Shown one piece after another: positions 16,468 to 25,540 of a stretch of DNA of 64,000 bases. The stretch is taken from contig NZ_CCDG010000026.1 of NCBI RefSeq assembly GCF_000723885.1, positions 1 to 64,000 of the forward strand. Direction: 5' to 3'. A program made the translations under genes and the position numbers. The DNA is from Paenibacillus camerounensis (lineage in GTDB: Bacteria > Bacillota > Bacilli > Paenibacillales > Paenibacillaceae). Numbering within the stretch: position 1 is the first letter of the stretch; the number at the start of each line of letters is the position of its first letter. Under the pieces are notes generated by a model. It made no database searches and was not told the origin of the DNA. It worked only from the letters and a program-made list of their open reading frames with translations.

Positions 16468-18069
16468 ATGCCCACTCAGCACTATGAAATTGTGTTGTTA
16501 GAAACCAGCGATCTGCATGGATTTATCCTGCCAGCCAGCTATGCTACGCGGAAAGAGGCCGGATACGGACTGGCCCGGATTGCCGGTATAATCAAGGATA
16601 TCCGGCGCTCCGCACCAGATACAATACTAATTGATAACGGCGATTGTCTGCAGGGCACCCCGCTGACCTATTATCATGCCAAAGTAAATCCCTCATTGCC
16701 GAATCCGGTCATCGCCTGCCTGAATGAGCTGGGCTACGATGCGGCTGTCCCCGGCAATCACGAGTTCAATTACGGCCAGAAGTATCTGCGGAGCGCAGCA
16801 GATGCTTCGAACTTTCCGTGGCTGTCGGCCAATATTGTGGATTCATCCACGGGAGAACCTGCCTTCGGGAAGCCTTATATCATGCGGGAGCTGGAGAACG
16901 GTCTGCGCATTGGCATTCTGGGGCTGACCACCTCTTATATACCTGTCTGGGAACAGCCGGACCATATTACCGGGCTGCAGTTCGAAGATCCGGTAGCGGC
17001 AGCGCAGAAATGGATTCCTGTTATCAGAGCAGAGGAGCAGGCAGATATAGTAGTCGTATCCTATCATGGGGGGCTAGAGCGGGATCCTGAAACCGGACAG
17101 GCAACCGAGCCTTTGACCGGGGAGAATACAGGTTATGCCCTCTGTGAACAGGTACAGGGTATAGATGTACTGTTCACGGGCCACCAGCACCGGGTTCTAA
17201 CGGCTTGCATTAACGGGGTACATGTGATTCAGCCCGGGAACGAGGGCCGGTACTTGGGTAAGGTGACATTGCATGTGGAGAAGAATCCCGAAGGCTGGAG
17301 CATGACCGGCTGCCGGTCTGAGCTGATCGCTTCTGCGGATTATGAGCCTGACCCGGCCATTCTGCAGCTTGTCCATGAAATGGAGGAGCTGACACAGACC
17401 TGGCTTGATCAGCCCTTCGGCTTCCTTGACGGCGACATGACGGTGCATTCCCATGCCCGGGCGCGTCTTCAGGAGCACCCGTTAATTGAATTTATCCACC
17501 ACGTGCAGATGGATGCCTCCGGAGCAGGCATCTCGGCTGCCGCCCTGTTCGATAACGTGTCGCCGGGCTTTGGGGAATGCATCACCATGCGCGAGATCGT
17601 GGCTAATTACATCTACCCCAATACGTTAAAAGTGCTGCGTGTGTCGGGAAGTGATATTAAAGCGGCACTGGAGCAATCAGCAGAATACTTCGAAATCAAT
17701 GCTGAGGGGCAGATTGCCGTGAATCCGTCGTTCCTCATGCCCAAGCCCCAGCATTTCAATTATGACATGTGGGAAGGCATAGACTATATTCTGGACATTT
17801 CGCAGCCTGCCGGACAGCGTGTTGCCCGGCTTGAGCAGAACGGACAGCCGCTCATAGCTGACGCCGAATATGATGTGGTTATGAATAATTACCGGGCGGC
17901 TGGCGGCGGAAACTTCGCCATGTTCCAGAATAAGCCGGTCGTGAAGGACATCCCGACAGATATGGTCGAGCTGATCGCGGATTATCTGGGGAGACAGGGG
18001 CGTATTACCGCGTCGGTTAATCTTAACTGGAGTGTAGTGAACGGTATGAACAGGAACGGGAGCTCCTGA
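16468..18069 (+). CDS. Metallophosphoesterase of the 5'-nucleotidase / cyclic-nucleotide phosphodiesterase family
   Basis: This 533-residue phosphoesterase binds two metal ions: ETSDLHG near the N-terminus, DNGDCLQG, GNHEFNYG, then SYHGG and FTGHQHR. The C-terminal 5'-nucleotidase domain (about 330-520) contains DNVSPGFG and the substrate-stacking region NYRAAGGGNF. Family members remove phosphate from nucleotides or open 2',3'-cyclic nucleotides. Most such enzymes (UshA, YfkN) are exported, but this one begins directly at the catalytic domain with no signal peptide or wall anchor, so it is probably cytoplasmic. It is divergent from the phnDCEE operon, which suggests a joint role in phosphorus supply. 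AAAGGAGAG supports the start. Confidence 0.87.
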   Translation: MPTQHYEIVLLETSDLHGFILPASYATRKEAGYGLARIAGIIKDIRRSAPDTILIDNGDCLQGTPLTYYHAKVNPSLPNPVIACLNELGYDAAVPGNHEFNYGQKYLRSAADASNFPWLSANIVDSSTGEPAFGKPYIMRELENGLRIGILGLTTSYIPVWEQPDHITGLQFEDPVAAAQKWIPVIRAEEQADIVVVSYHGGLERDPETGQATEPLTGENTGYALCEQVQGIDVLFTGHQHRVLTACINGVHVIQPGNEGRYLGKVTLHVEKNPEGWSMTGCRSELIASADYEPDPAILQLVHEMEELTQTWLDQPFGFLDGDMTVHSHARARLQEHPLIEFIHHVQMDASGAGISAAALFDNVSPGFGECITMREIVANYIYPNTLKVLRVSGSDIKAALEQSAEYFEINAEGQIAVNPSFLMPKPQHFNYDMWEGIDYILDISQPAGQRVARLEQNGQPLIADAEYDVVMNNYRAAGGGNFAMFQNKPVVKDIPTDMVELIADYLGRQGRITASVNLNWSVVNGMNRNGSS

Positions 18070-18089
18070 TTATTGCCTGACCAGCCCAA

Positions 18090-18126
18090 AAAAGCGTTCA
18101 ACCCGTTGTAAGGGTTGAACGCTTTT
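18090..18126. terminator. Bidirectional terminator
   Basis: A 15-bp perfect stem, AAAAGCGTTCAACCC / GGGTTGAACGCTTTT, with a 7-nt loop separates the phosphoesterase gene from the opposing HesB-like gene. Confidence 0.92.
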
Positions 18127-18138
18127 AACGTGTAATGC

Positions 18139-18438
18139 TTATTTTTCAAGGAAACCGGTAGATGGATTGGTGATGAAGAAGCCCTCCTGCGGCACGTAGA
18201 AGTATTGAATCCATACCCCGTCCAGCAGCGGCTCACGTGTATCCAGCAGCACCTCGATATCCTTGTCGGTTGCTACAAGCTCATCATGCTCAGTCGGTGT
18301 ATCCAGGGTCACATCATAGTGGCCGTGATCCCCGTGATTCTGGGTAATCACTACGCGGATCTTCTTGCCTTCCGCTTCCGGTGTGTTCAGCATATCCTTC
18401 AAGACTTTGGCGGCGTTACGGTTAATTTTACATTTCAT
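18139..18438 (-). CDS. HesB-like (IscA-fold, YneR/YqkB-type) small protein
   Basis: This is a 99-residue protein counted from MKCKINRNAAKVLKDML. An in-frame ATG 15 codons upstream exists but adds an unlikely basic tail, and AGAGGT lies 12 nt before the chosen start. The sequence follows the HesB-like fold (amphipathic first helix, then IRVVITQNHGDHGHYDVTL and a C-terminal strand YFYVPQEGFFI). It lacks the C-terminal paired cysteines used by IscA/SufA for Fe-S binding, so a cluster-assembly role is doubtful. The function is unknown. Confidence 0.65.
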   Translation of the reverse strand: MKCKINRNAAKVLKDMLNTPEAEGKKIRVVITQNHGDHGHYDVTLDTPTEHDELVATDKDIEVLLDTREPLLDGVWIQYFYVPQEGFFITNPSTGFLEK

Positions 18439-18747
18439 CCTCTGGCGACCTCTATTCTTCATATTTTGCAGTAAGAAATCCATTATAACATATTATAAGG
18501 TACTATATATAATTAAGTGTGACCGCTTATACAATGACCAGTACTCCACCTGCATCCAGATATATAAATCCATGTGTTTATTTACTTCGGCACAGGTTAT
18601 TTATAATGTAGCATTTCCTCTAGTGTTTCAAATTAACATGATTTCCGGCAGCCTGTTTAAGGCAAATCTGAGGCTCCGGCTGATTCCTTTCTAGAAAGGT
18701 AATACTGCTAGGCATATACCAACTATACAGATCCGGGAGGGACTGGA
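18439..18747. promoter_or_regulatory. Divergent intergenic region between the HesB-like and GH13 genes
   Basis: On the minus strand two closely spaced TATAAT boxes (around 18486-18505) could serve the HesB-like gene. On the plus strand TATAAT at 18602-18607 is a possible -10 for the GH13 gene, but no good -35 is present, so an activator may be needed. No gene is seen in the region. Confidence 0.35.
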
Positions 18748-20535
18748 ATGATCTCTAATGAACAAGCCATCAGCTGCGCCGATCTTACGACCTGCATTCA
18801 TCTGGAAAGCCTGCATCATGTTCCGTACGGCAACTGGTCCTATCCATATGATAAAGATACCTTTCATTTACGCATCCGGACCAAAAAGCAGAATGTAGAA
18901 CGTATCTATGCGCTGACAGGCGATAAATATGACTGGGAAACCTATCATCACGAATATGAAATGCGCAAAGTAGGCACCGACCGGCTGTTTGATTACTGGC
19001 AGACAACGGTGAAGCCGGATCACCGCCGGTTCTCCTATGCTTTCCGCCTTCTTGCCGGCGGTGAGACGGTTTGGATGACGGAGAACGGGATAATGGCAGA
19101 AGAGCCCGAAGCTCCGGGCGGTTTTTTTGACTGGCCTTATATCCATGAAATTGATATTTTCCAAGCACCGGAATGGGCAAAATCAGCCGTATTTTATCAG
19201 ATTATGCCTGAGCGGTTTGCCAATGGAGATCCCGGAAATGATCCGGAAGACGTGATGCCGTGGGGGGATAAGCCTGCTACAGACAATTTTTTCGGCGGGG
19301 ATCTGCAGGGGATAATCGATCATCTTGATTACCTGGAGGACTTGGGCATTACGGCCATTTATCTGACACCTATATTTGAGGCACCTACCAATCATAAGTA
19401 TGACACCACTGATTATATGAAGATTGACCCGCATTTCGGTGATACGGAGCTGTTAAAGAAGATGGTTGACGAGGCCCATGCCAAAGGAATCCGGGTCGTT
19501 CTTGATGCCGTGTTTAACCATATCGGCTCCAATTCTTCACAGTTCAGGGATGTTACCCTGCACGGGGAAAAGTCCAAATATGCGGACTGGTTTCATATTA
19601 ATGAATTTCCGGTTCAGGTCAAAGATGGTAGACCCACCTATGACGCCTTCGGGTTCTTCGCCGAGATGCCCAAGCTGAATACTGCCAATCCGGAAACCCG
19701 TGAATATCTGCTTAATATCGCCGAATACTGGCTCAAGGAGCTCGGGATGGACGGCTGGCGGCTGGACGTCGCCAATGAAATCGACCATCAGTTCTGGAAG
19801 GAATTCCGCAGCCGTATTAAGGCTGCTAATCCGGATGCCTATATTATCGGGGAGAACTGGAACGACTCCCTGCGCTGGCTGCACGGCGACCAGTTCGATT
19901 CCGTCATGAATTATCCGCTGTCCAAACGGCTGATTGAATTTCTGCAAAGCGATGATATGGATGCGCAGACCTTCTCACAATATATCAGCGCCCTTCTGAT
20001 GCGGTATCCGCAGCAGGCCAATGAAGTATTATTCAATCTGATGGCCAGCCATGATACCCCGCGGGTGCTTACCCAGCTGGGCGGCGATAAAAGAAAGCTC
20101 AAGCTGGCGATTGCCTTTCTGCTTACTTTTACCGGAACACCTTGTATTTATTACGGGGATGAAATTGGCCTTGAAGGCGAGGATGATCCGGATTGCCGGA
20201 AATGCATGATTTGGGAGAAGGAGCGTCAGGACCGCGATCTGCATCAAAGCTACAAACAGCTGATTAAGCTCCGCAAGGACCATCCGGTTCTCCGTACAGG
20301 GGAGTTCGGCTTCCTTAAGAGCAACCAGCAGGAACGTGCCCTAATCTATGAACGTTATAATGACCAAGAGCATTGTACGGTCTGGATGAATCCGTCCGCA
20401 GAACCGGCTACTCTGGTGCAGGCCCTTAAGGGCAAATGGAAGGATGCCTTTACCGGAGAAGCCGCCGCTGCTGACAATGGCGGGATCAGGCTTACGCTTG
20501 AGCCCTTCAGCTTCAGAATTCTGTTCAAAGACTAA
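18748..20535 (+). CDS. GH13 cyclomaltodextrinase / neopullulanase-type alpha-glucosidase
   Basis: This 595-residue enzyme has an N-terminal CBM34-like beta domain (about 1-130), typical of the cyclomaltodextrinase/neopullulanase/maltogenic-amylase group. The GH13 barrel begins at VFYQIMPERFANGD. The catalytic residues are D340 (GWRLDVANE), E369 (IIGENW) and D436 (SHDTPR). No signal peptide is present, so it should act inside the cell on imported maltodextrins or cyclodextrins. GGGAGGG precedes the ATG. Its 3' end overlaps the convergent esterase gene by 11 bp, and no terminator lies between them. Confidence 0.92.
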   Translation: MISNEQAISCADLTTCIHLESLHHVPYGNWSYPYDKDTFHLRIRTKKQNVERIYALTGDKYDWETYHHEYEMRKVGTDRLFDYWQTTVKPDHRRFSYAFRLLAGGETVWMTENGIMAEEPEAPGGFFDWPYIHEIDIFQAPEWAKSAVFYQIMPERFANGDPGNDPEDVMPWGDKPATDNFFGGDLQGIIDHLDYLEDLGITAIYLTPIFEAPTNHKYDTTDYMKIDPHFGDTELLKKMVDEAHAKGIRVVLDAVFNHIGSNSSQFRDVTLHGEKSKYADWFHINEFPVQVKDGRPTYDAFGFFAEMPKLNTANPETREYLLNIAEYWLKELGMDGWRLDVANEIDHQFWKEFRSRIKAANPDAYIIGENWNDSLRWLHGDQFDSVMNYPLSKRLIEFLQSDDMDAQTFSQYISALLMRYPQQANEVLFNLMASHDTPRVLTQLGGDKRKLKLAIAFLLTFTGTPCIYYGDEIGLEGEDDPDCRKCMIWEKERQDRDLHQSYKQLIKLRKDHPVLRTGEFGFLKSNQQERALIYERYNDQEHCTVWMNPSAEPATLVQALKGKWKDAFTGEAAAADNGGIRLTLEPFSFRILFKD

Positions 20536-21592
20536 GCTCCTGGATATGGGCAGCCAGTCTATCAGCCGCTTTAAGATGAGTAACCGGGGACGGGTGAGAG
20601 TCCGAACCATAACCGTCCTCCGCCAGCTGCACTTCAAACTTCATCGCAGATATATTGCTGTCCCCGGTTTCAGCAGAGTATCGGCTAACCGCCTGCTCCA
20701 CATAAGGATACAGTCTGTCGCCCATGATTCCCAGCGTACACAGTATCTTCGAATCGGGATTACAGCGCCGGACTGTTGTTAGAAATCCGGCATATTCACG
20801 GGCGTACTCGGCTTGCCGGCCGGGATCATCTTTAGTATAGGAATCATCATTAGTACCCAGATTAATAACAATCAGGTCGGGGACAAGCCGATTGAAATCC
20901 CAGAGCAGCTCCTGGGGCAGAAGCGTATCAGCAAATTTGCCCTCGGATTTCCCTACCTTCTCATAGTAATCCGGAAGCAGATGTGTAAGCAGCTTCTGAT
21001 CATTCTCCGTATAGCCTGTGATGATGCCATATCCGCTGAAGGATACCATGCTGTAGTCTGCCTGAAGCTTCCGGGCGGTCTGATAGGCATAAGCCTTGGT
21101 AACATCTTCAGTAGCTGTGGAAAAAGCCTGCGTGCCGGCTTCATCATCCACGCCATAGCCGCAGGTAATGGAATCGCCGATGAATTCAATTTTATGTATA
21201 GCGGCCGGTGAGGGCTTAATGCCTTCCACAGCATCCACTGTAATGGCTTGAATTCCTGCAGTTGACATTGCCGCCTCGGACAGCTTAATGATGGTTACTG
21301 TAACCTCCTGCTCGGTATCGCTTTCAAATACAGTGTACGTTATCTCCGGCTGATTAAGCTGATCATCAATTACCCGCACGCCGTTAACACAGACCGCAAT
21401 CCGGGCCAGGTTATTGCCGGTTAGGGCAATAGCATCGCCGAGCAGCGTAATTTCCGCTTTCCGCCCATAAAAGCTGAACTCAACGCCGCTGCCGGAGAGA
21501 GCCAGCCACCGCACATCCTTATAATAATGAGTCCTTCCGATGATTTTCACATTATCCTCTGTTGCCTGATAAACCTGAATGGCTTCTGTCAT
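20525..21592 (-). CDS. SGNH/GDSL carbohydrate esterase, CE2-like acetyl esterase
   Basis: This 355-residue protein has an N-terminal beta-sandwich (about 1-125), as in CE2 esterases, followed by an SGNH hydrolase domain. The nucleophile is S141 in GDSITCGYG, the oxyanion asparagine is N248 in GTNDD, and the D331/H333 pair is in SDSHPSP. CE2 enzymes remove acetyl groups from xylan or other oligosaccharides. No signal peptide is seen, so it is probably intracellular and acts on imported acetylated oligosaccharides. It is the last gene of the transporter operon transcribed from about 30.3 kb and may be read at lower level past a hairpin at 21682-21717. It overlaps the convergent GH13 gene by 11 bp. 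Confidence 0.82.
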   Translation of the reverse strand: MTEAIQVYQATEDNVKIIGRTHYYKDVRWLALSGSGVEFSFYGRKAEITLLGDAIALTGNNLARIAVCVNGVRVIDDQLNQPEITYTVFESDTEQEVTVTIIKLSEAAMSTAGIQAITVDAVEGIKPSPAAIHKIEFIGDSITCGYGVDDEAGTQAFSTATEDVTKAYAYQTARKLQADYSMVSFSGYGIITGYTENDQKLLTHLLPDYYEKVGKSEGKFADTLLPQELLWDFNRLVPDLIVINLGTNDDSYTKDDPGRQAEYAREYAGFLTTVRRCNPDSKILCTLGIMGDRLYPYVEQAVSRYSAETGDSNISAMKFEVQLAEDGYGSDSHPSPVTHLKAADRLAAHIQELSL

Positions 21593-21681
21593 ATTTACAA
21601 CTACCTTCCTTCTCAGCTTCTCTGTACCAGTAGTAATGTACTCCTAAAACTGATTTTTTGGCAATAGCTATGGACAACCGC

Positions 21682-21717
21682 AAATTCCCGTACCGGTCTG
21701 CACCGGCACGGGAATTT
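21682..21717 (-). terminator. Long intergenic hairpin after a binding-protein gene
   Basis: AAATTCCCGT pairs with ACGGGAATTT, and the inner ACCGG/CCGGT pair as well, giving a stem of about 16 bp. On the minus strand it is not followed by a T tract. It may therefore be a weak terminator or an mRNA-stabilising hairpin protecting the upstream binding-protein message. Confidence 0.55.
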
Positions 21718-21728
21718 CCAGATGTAGC

Positions 21729-23510
21729 TTATCTGTAGGGGAATACCATCTTTTCAGCATTGCCGACTTCAAAGGCCACTGCTTCGTCATACCCGAGGCC
21801 TTTGGACTTCGTAATCATCTCTTCCCTGAGCTTGTTGTAATCTGCCTCGTTCTTGGCAAAGATCATTTTCCAGGAATATTCCTTGATGATCTTGCCGATT
21901 CCGTCAATCTTCTGCTGCAGCTGGGCAGGTACGGTAACCGGGGTTTCTGTTGTAAAGAACGGCTTCGAGACTTCAATCATGTTATTCTTAACAAAATACT
22001 CCTTCGCCGTCATCACTCCTGTAGCTTCACGCCAGCTCTGCGTAACCGGGTCAGGATCATGGTTAAGCGTCGACGGCCAGAGGTTGTAATCATACGTCTC
22101 CCCGGTATCCGGGTTAATGTTAGTCAGCTTCAGCGTTGTATTGTTAATCTGATTCGTCCCGTCCTTGAACGTGCCTCCGCCAAATTCAGCAGGTACCGGC
22201 TCAGCATTGGCAGGCAGCGCCTTCCAGCCGAAATCGGTTACAAAGGGCTTGCCGCTCTCATCGATATCCCACGCCAGGCCCTTGGGTCCGTAATTGGATT
22301 CCATTACGCCTTCAGGAGAATACAGCCAGCCCAGGAATTCCATAATACGGCCGGGGTCCTTCGCCTTCGCGCCGATTGCCCATACCCGGTTACCGCCGTA
22401 CGGACTCTGCCCGTAAGAAGTAACCTTCTCCTCCGCAAAAGGAACAAGCGCAAAGCCTTTGCCTTCAGCGGTGTGTTCTGGCGTATTATACACGTTATCA
22501 ACCCAAGGGAAATGGGAGAACAGCACCTGCCCATCCTTGATCTTGTTGGATACATCCGAGAATTTTTGCGTTAAGGAGTCGGGATCAAGCAACCCCATCT
22601 GATTCGCATCATAGTAGAATTTTAGCGCCTGCAGATAGTATCCGTCTTCATCCAGGACACCCTGCCATTCATCTTTATTCTGGTGGGTCAGAATCAGTCC
22701 GGCCGGGTTCAGGCCATCCCCTTCATTGTAACCGTGGAACTGGGCGATGACCTTAGCCAGTGTTACATAAGTGCCGTCCCAATCGGACCATAATGAGAGC
22801 CCGTAAGTCGGGCGGCCGTTCTCGCTGACCGGCTCCAGCTCCTGCATCTGCTTCAGGAGCGGCAGGTAATCATTCAGCGTCTTAATTTGCGGGCTGCCCA
22901 GCTTCTGGTACAGATCCCAGCGCAGATTCGGACCGTAGGTCATTGTTGCACCTTCGGACGGCCCTTCCCCTGTGCCCACATCAAAGCCCACTCCGTATAC
23001 TGCAGTCCCGCCGCCGAACTGCTCTTTATTCGCATTGATGGCTTCCGGGGCATTGTCCTGCAGGCTCTGGCCGTATTTATTCAGCAGATCATCCTTGGTG
23101 AAATCCAGCAGCAGGCCTGCTTTGATCGCGTCCTGATAATCCTTGCCGTTGCTGCCGAACACAACCAGGTCACCCAGATCGCCGGAGGCCATCATGGTTG
23201 CAATTTTTTGCTGTCCGCCTGCCAGGTTGGAAGCGATGATATTAAGCTTGATGTTGAATTTGTCCTTCACCATCTTGGCGAACCATCCAGGCTGCTCCCC
23301 GGCATAGTTAGCCAGCATTGAGAACACATCAACCGTAATTTCTTCTCTATCCTCTGATCCTGAATTATCGTTGTTACCAGAAGTGTTTGGAGCAGTTGTA
23401 GCGCTGCTTGCTGAATTCCCTCCATTATTGCCGCTGCTGCACGCCGATGTAAACACTAGCATGGTACACATTGCAGCGGTTAGCGCGGTATACGCCCATC
23501 TCTTTTTCAT
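21729..23510 (-). CDS. Extracellular solute-binding lipoprotein of a sugar ABC transporter (cluster 1)
   Basis: This 593-residue lipoprotein has its signal peptide ending at TSAC with C24 as the lipid anchor, a S/N/G-rich linker, then a large family-1-type binding domain like LplA (EITVDVFSMLANYAGEQPGWFAKMVKDKF onward). It is expected to capture an oligosaccharide outside the cell for the two permeases encoded just upstream. It lacks the DPDxNGxxD calcium loop seen in three other binding proteins of this window. It is the second binding protein of this cluster, the other being at 25541-27217. GGGGAGG precedes the start. Confidence 0.9.
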   Translation of the reverse strand: MKKRWAYTALTAAMCTMLVFTSACSSGNNGGNSASSATTAPNTSGNNDNSGSEDREEITVDVFSMLANYAGEQPGWFAKMVKDKFNIKLNIIASNLAGGQQKIATMMASGDLGDLVVFGSNGKDYQDAIKAGLLLDFTKDDLLNKYGQSLQDNAPEAINANKEQFGGGTAVYGVGFDVGTGEGPSEGATMTYGPNLRWDLYQKLGSPQIKTLNDYLPLLKQMQELEPVSENGRPTYGLSLWSDWDGTYVTLAKVIAQFHGYNEGDGLNPAGLILTHQNKDEWQGVLDEDGYYLQALKFYYDANQMGLLDPDSLTQKFSDVSNKIKDGQVLFSHFPWVDNVYNTPEHTAEGKGFALVPFAEEKVTSYGQSPYGGNRVWAIGAKAKDPGRIMEFLGWLYSPEGVMESNYGPKGLAWDIDESGKPFVTDFGWKALPANAEPVPAEFGGGTFKDGTNQINNTTLKLTNINPDTGETYDYNLWPSTLNHDPDPVTQSWREATGVMTAKEYFVKNNMIEVSKPFFTTETPVTVPAQLQQKIDGIGKIIKEYSWKMIFAKNEADYNKLREEMITKSKGLGYDEAVAFEVGNAEKMVFPYR

Positions 23511-23616
23511 ATTGATTATTCCTCCCCTGTTATGCTGTGCGGTTTGTTTCTTCCTGCCATAAACAGACGTTCAGTAGAAGAGCTTCACCTCCCTCAAGAA
23601 TACACATGCCGCCGGT

Positions 23617-24504
23617 TTAGCCTTTAACAGCACCGATCATAATGCCTTTGACAAAGAACCGCTGAAAGAACGGATATACCAGCAGAATCGGCAGGACAAC
23701 TACCATCGATACAGTGGTTCGGATGGAGGTAGGTGTCGCCATGTTGGCCAGATCCAGATCCATCGAGCCGGAAGACTGCTTCATCAGCTGGGCAATAGAG
23801 GTCGCCTCATTCATGTAGCGGTAGAGGATGAACTGGAGCGTAAACAGCTTTTGATCCGTTACAAGAAACAATGTATCCGTAAAGCTGTTCCACTGGGTAA
23901 CCGACGAGAAGATTGCTATAGTCGCCAGAATCGGCGTAATCAGCGGGAAGATGATGCTGGTGAACACTTTGAAGTAACCTGCCCCGTCAATCTGTGCGGA
24001 TTCCTGCAGGGCAATCGGTGTAGATTCCACAAAGGTTTTGACCAGAATGATAAAGAACGGCTGGACGATAAACGGCAATATATATGCGGCAAAATTGTTG
24101 GTCAGGCCGAGATTCAGCATCGTCAGATACCAGGGAATCAGGCCGGCGTTAAAGTACATCGTAATAACGAGAAAGCGGTACCAGAATTTGCGGCCCCACA
24201 TCTGCTTAGTGAACAGGTAGCCCAGAAAAGCGGAAGCGGCCACTGTCAGAATTGTCCCGATCACCGTACGCCCTGCCGACATCAGCGCCGCCTGTCCCAG
24301 ACCGGGGATTTTGAAGACATCCAGATAGTTAGTGAAGTGGAGGTCCTTCGGATAGAACATCACCAGCCCTCTGCTGCTAAGGTCATTGTTGCTGATTGTA
24401 TTGATGAACAGATAATAAAACGGGAATACGCAGATCAGCGTGATAACCGCGAACACGGCGTAATTAATGAAATGAAACAGTGTAAATTTCTCTTTGGCAG
24501 GCAT
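23617..24504 (-). CDS. Carbohydrate ABC transporter permease, LplC type (cluster 1)
   Basis: This 295-residue permease has six TM helices and the CUT1 loop motif in ESAQIDGAGYFKVFTSIIFPL. It ends with the typical RFFVKGIMIGAVKG. It should form a heterodimer with the LplB-type permease encoded 33 bp upstream. No ATPase gene is in the cluster. Confidence 0.93.
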   Translation of the reverse strand: MPAKEKFTLFHFINYAVFAVITLICVFPFYYLFINTISNNDLSSRGLVMFYPKDLHFTNYLDVFKIPGLGQAALMSAGRTVIGTILTVAASAFLGYLFTKQMWGRKFWYRFLVITMYFNAGLIPWYLTMLNLGLTNNFAAYILPFIVQPFFIILVKTFVESTPIALQESAQIDGAGYFKVFTSIIFPLITPILATIAIFSSVTQWNSFTDTLFLVTDQKLFTLQFILYRYMNEATSIAQLMKQSSGSMDLDLANMATPTSIRTTVSMVVVLPILLVYPFFQRFFVKGIMIGAVKG

Positions 24505-24537
24505 GATGTCGCTTCTCCCCTTTGTCCCTATGTCGGA

Positions 24538-25494
24538 TTAAAAAATGCTGTCCCCGCGGATGACTTTGGACATTGTATTGGCTATGAACAGCAGGAACAG
24601 GCTGACCAGTGACTTCAGCATACTGACTGCCGTAGCGAAGCCGAAGTTGGAATTTGTCATCCCGATGTTGTACACATACAGGTCCAGCACCTCAATATGA
24701 TTCGTATTCATCGCATTCTGGAACACATAGAACTGTTCCATGCCGTTGTTGATGAAGTTACCGATCGAGAGCAGCAGCAGGACGAAAAAGGTCGGCATAA
24801 TGCCCGGAACGGTGACATGCCACATCAGCCGGAAGCGGCCGGCTCCGTCCACTCTGGCCGCCTCATAAATCTCCTGGTCTATCCCTGTAATCGCTGCGAT
24901 ATACATAATGGCGCCCCAGCCCAGCCCTTTCCATACACTCCATAGCGTCATTGCCATCCAGGTATGATCATCGGAGGCGAGAAGGTTCAGCGGCCGGTCG
25001 ATCCAGCCCAGGTCCAGCAGCAGATTGTTCAGAAACCCGTTATCGACCGAGAACAGCATGAAGGCAAAGGAATAGACAAGCACCCAGCTGATAAAGTTCG
25101 GCAGCGTTGTAAGGGTTTGTACGATTTTCTTGAACCGTGTGCTTCTCAGCTCGACCAGAAAGACGGCGAAGATTACCGGCAAAACGGAAGTAGCAATATT
25201 CAGCGAGCTTATCGCAAAGGTGTTGCGCAGCACTCTCAGCACTTCCTGGCGCTGAACCTCATTGGACACCATGGAGGTAAACCAGTCTAAGCCCATGAAT
25301 TCGGATGCAGAGAGCGGGATGCCCGGCCGGTAATCATAGAAGGCGTAAATCCAGCCGTAGAGCGGCAGGTAAGAGAACAGAAAAGCCAGAATCAGAAAGG
25401 GCAGCGCCATCAGGAACAGGTGGTACTTGTCATTGTTTTGGAACCGTTTCGGGGGTCTTGCCGCCGCCGGTTTGCTTGCAGTATGGATGTCCAT
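24538..25494 (-). CDS. Carbohydrate ABC transporter permease, LplB type (cluster 1)
   Basis: This 318-residue permease has a hydrophilic N-terminal tail and six TM helices. The EAA loop is in EAARVDGAGRFRLMWHVTVPGI, and it ends in VIRGDSIF. GGAGGAG lies before the ATG. The gene follows a binding-protein gene by 46 bp and belongs to the same operon. Confidence 0.93.
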   Translation of the reverse strand: MDIHTASKPAAARPPKRFQNNDKYHLFLMALPFLILAFLFSYLPLYGWIYAFYDYRPGIPLSASEFMGLDWFTSMVSNEVQRQEVLRVLRNTFAISSLNIATSVLPVIFAVFLVELRSTRFKKIVQTLTTLPNFISWVLVYSFAFMLFSVDNGFLNNLLLDLGWIDRPLNLLASDDHTWMAMTLWSVWKGLGWGAIMYIAAITGIDQEIYEAARVDGAGRFRLMWHVTVPGIMPTFFVLLLLSIGNFINNGMEQFYVFQNAMNTNHIEVLDLYVYNIGMTNSNFGFATAVSMLKSLVSLFLLFIANTMSKVIRGDSIF

Positions 25495-25540
25495 AGTTCT
25501 CCTCCGCTGTTGAAATGATAATTGAAAACGTCAGATATAC

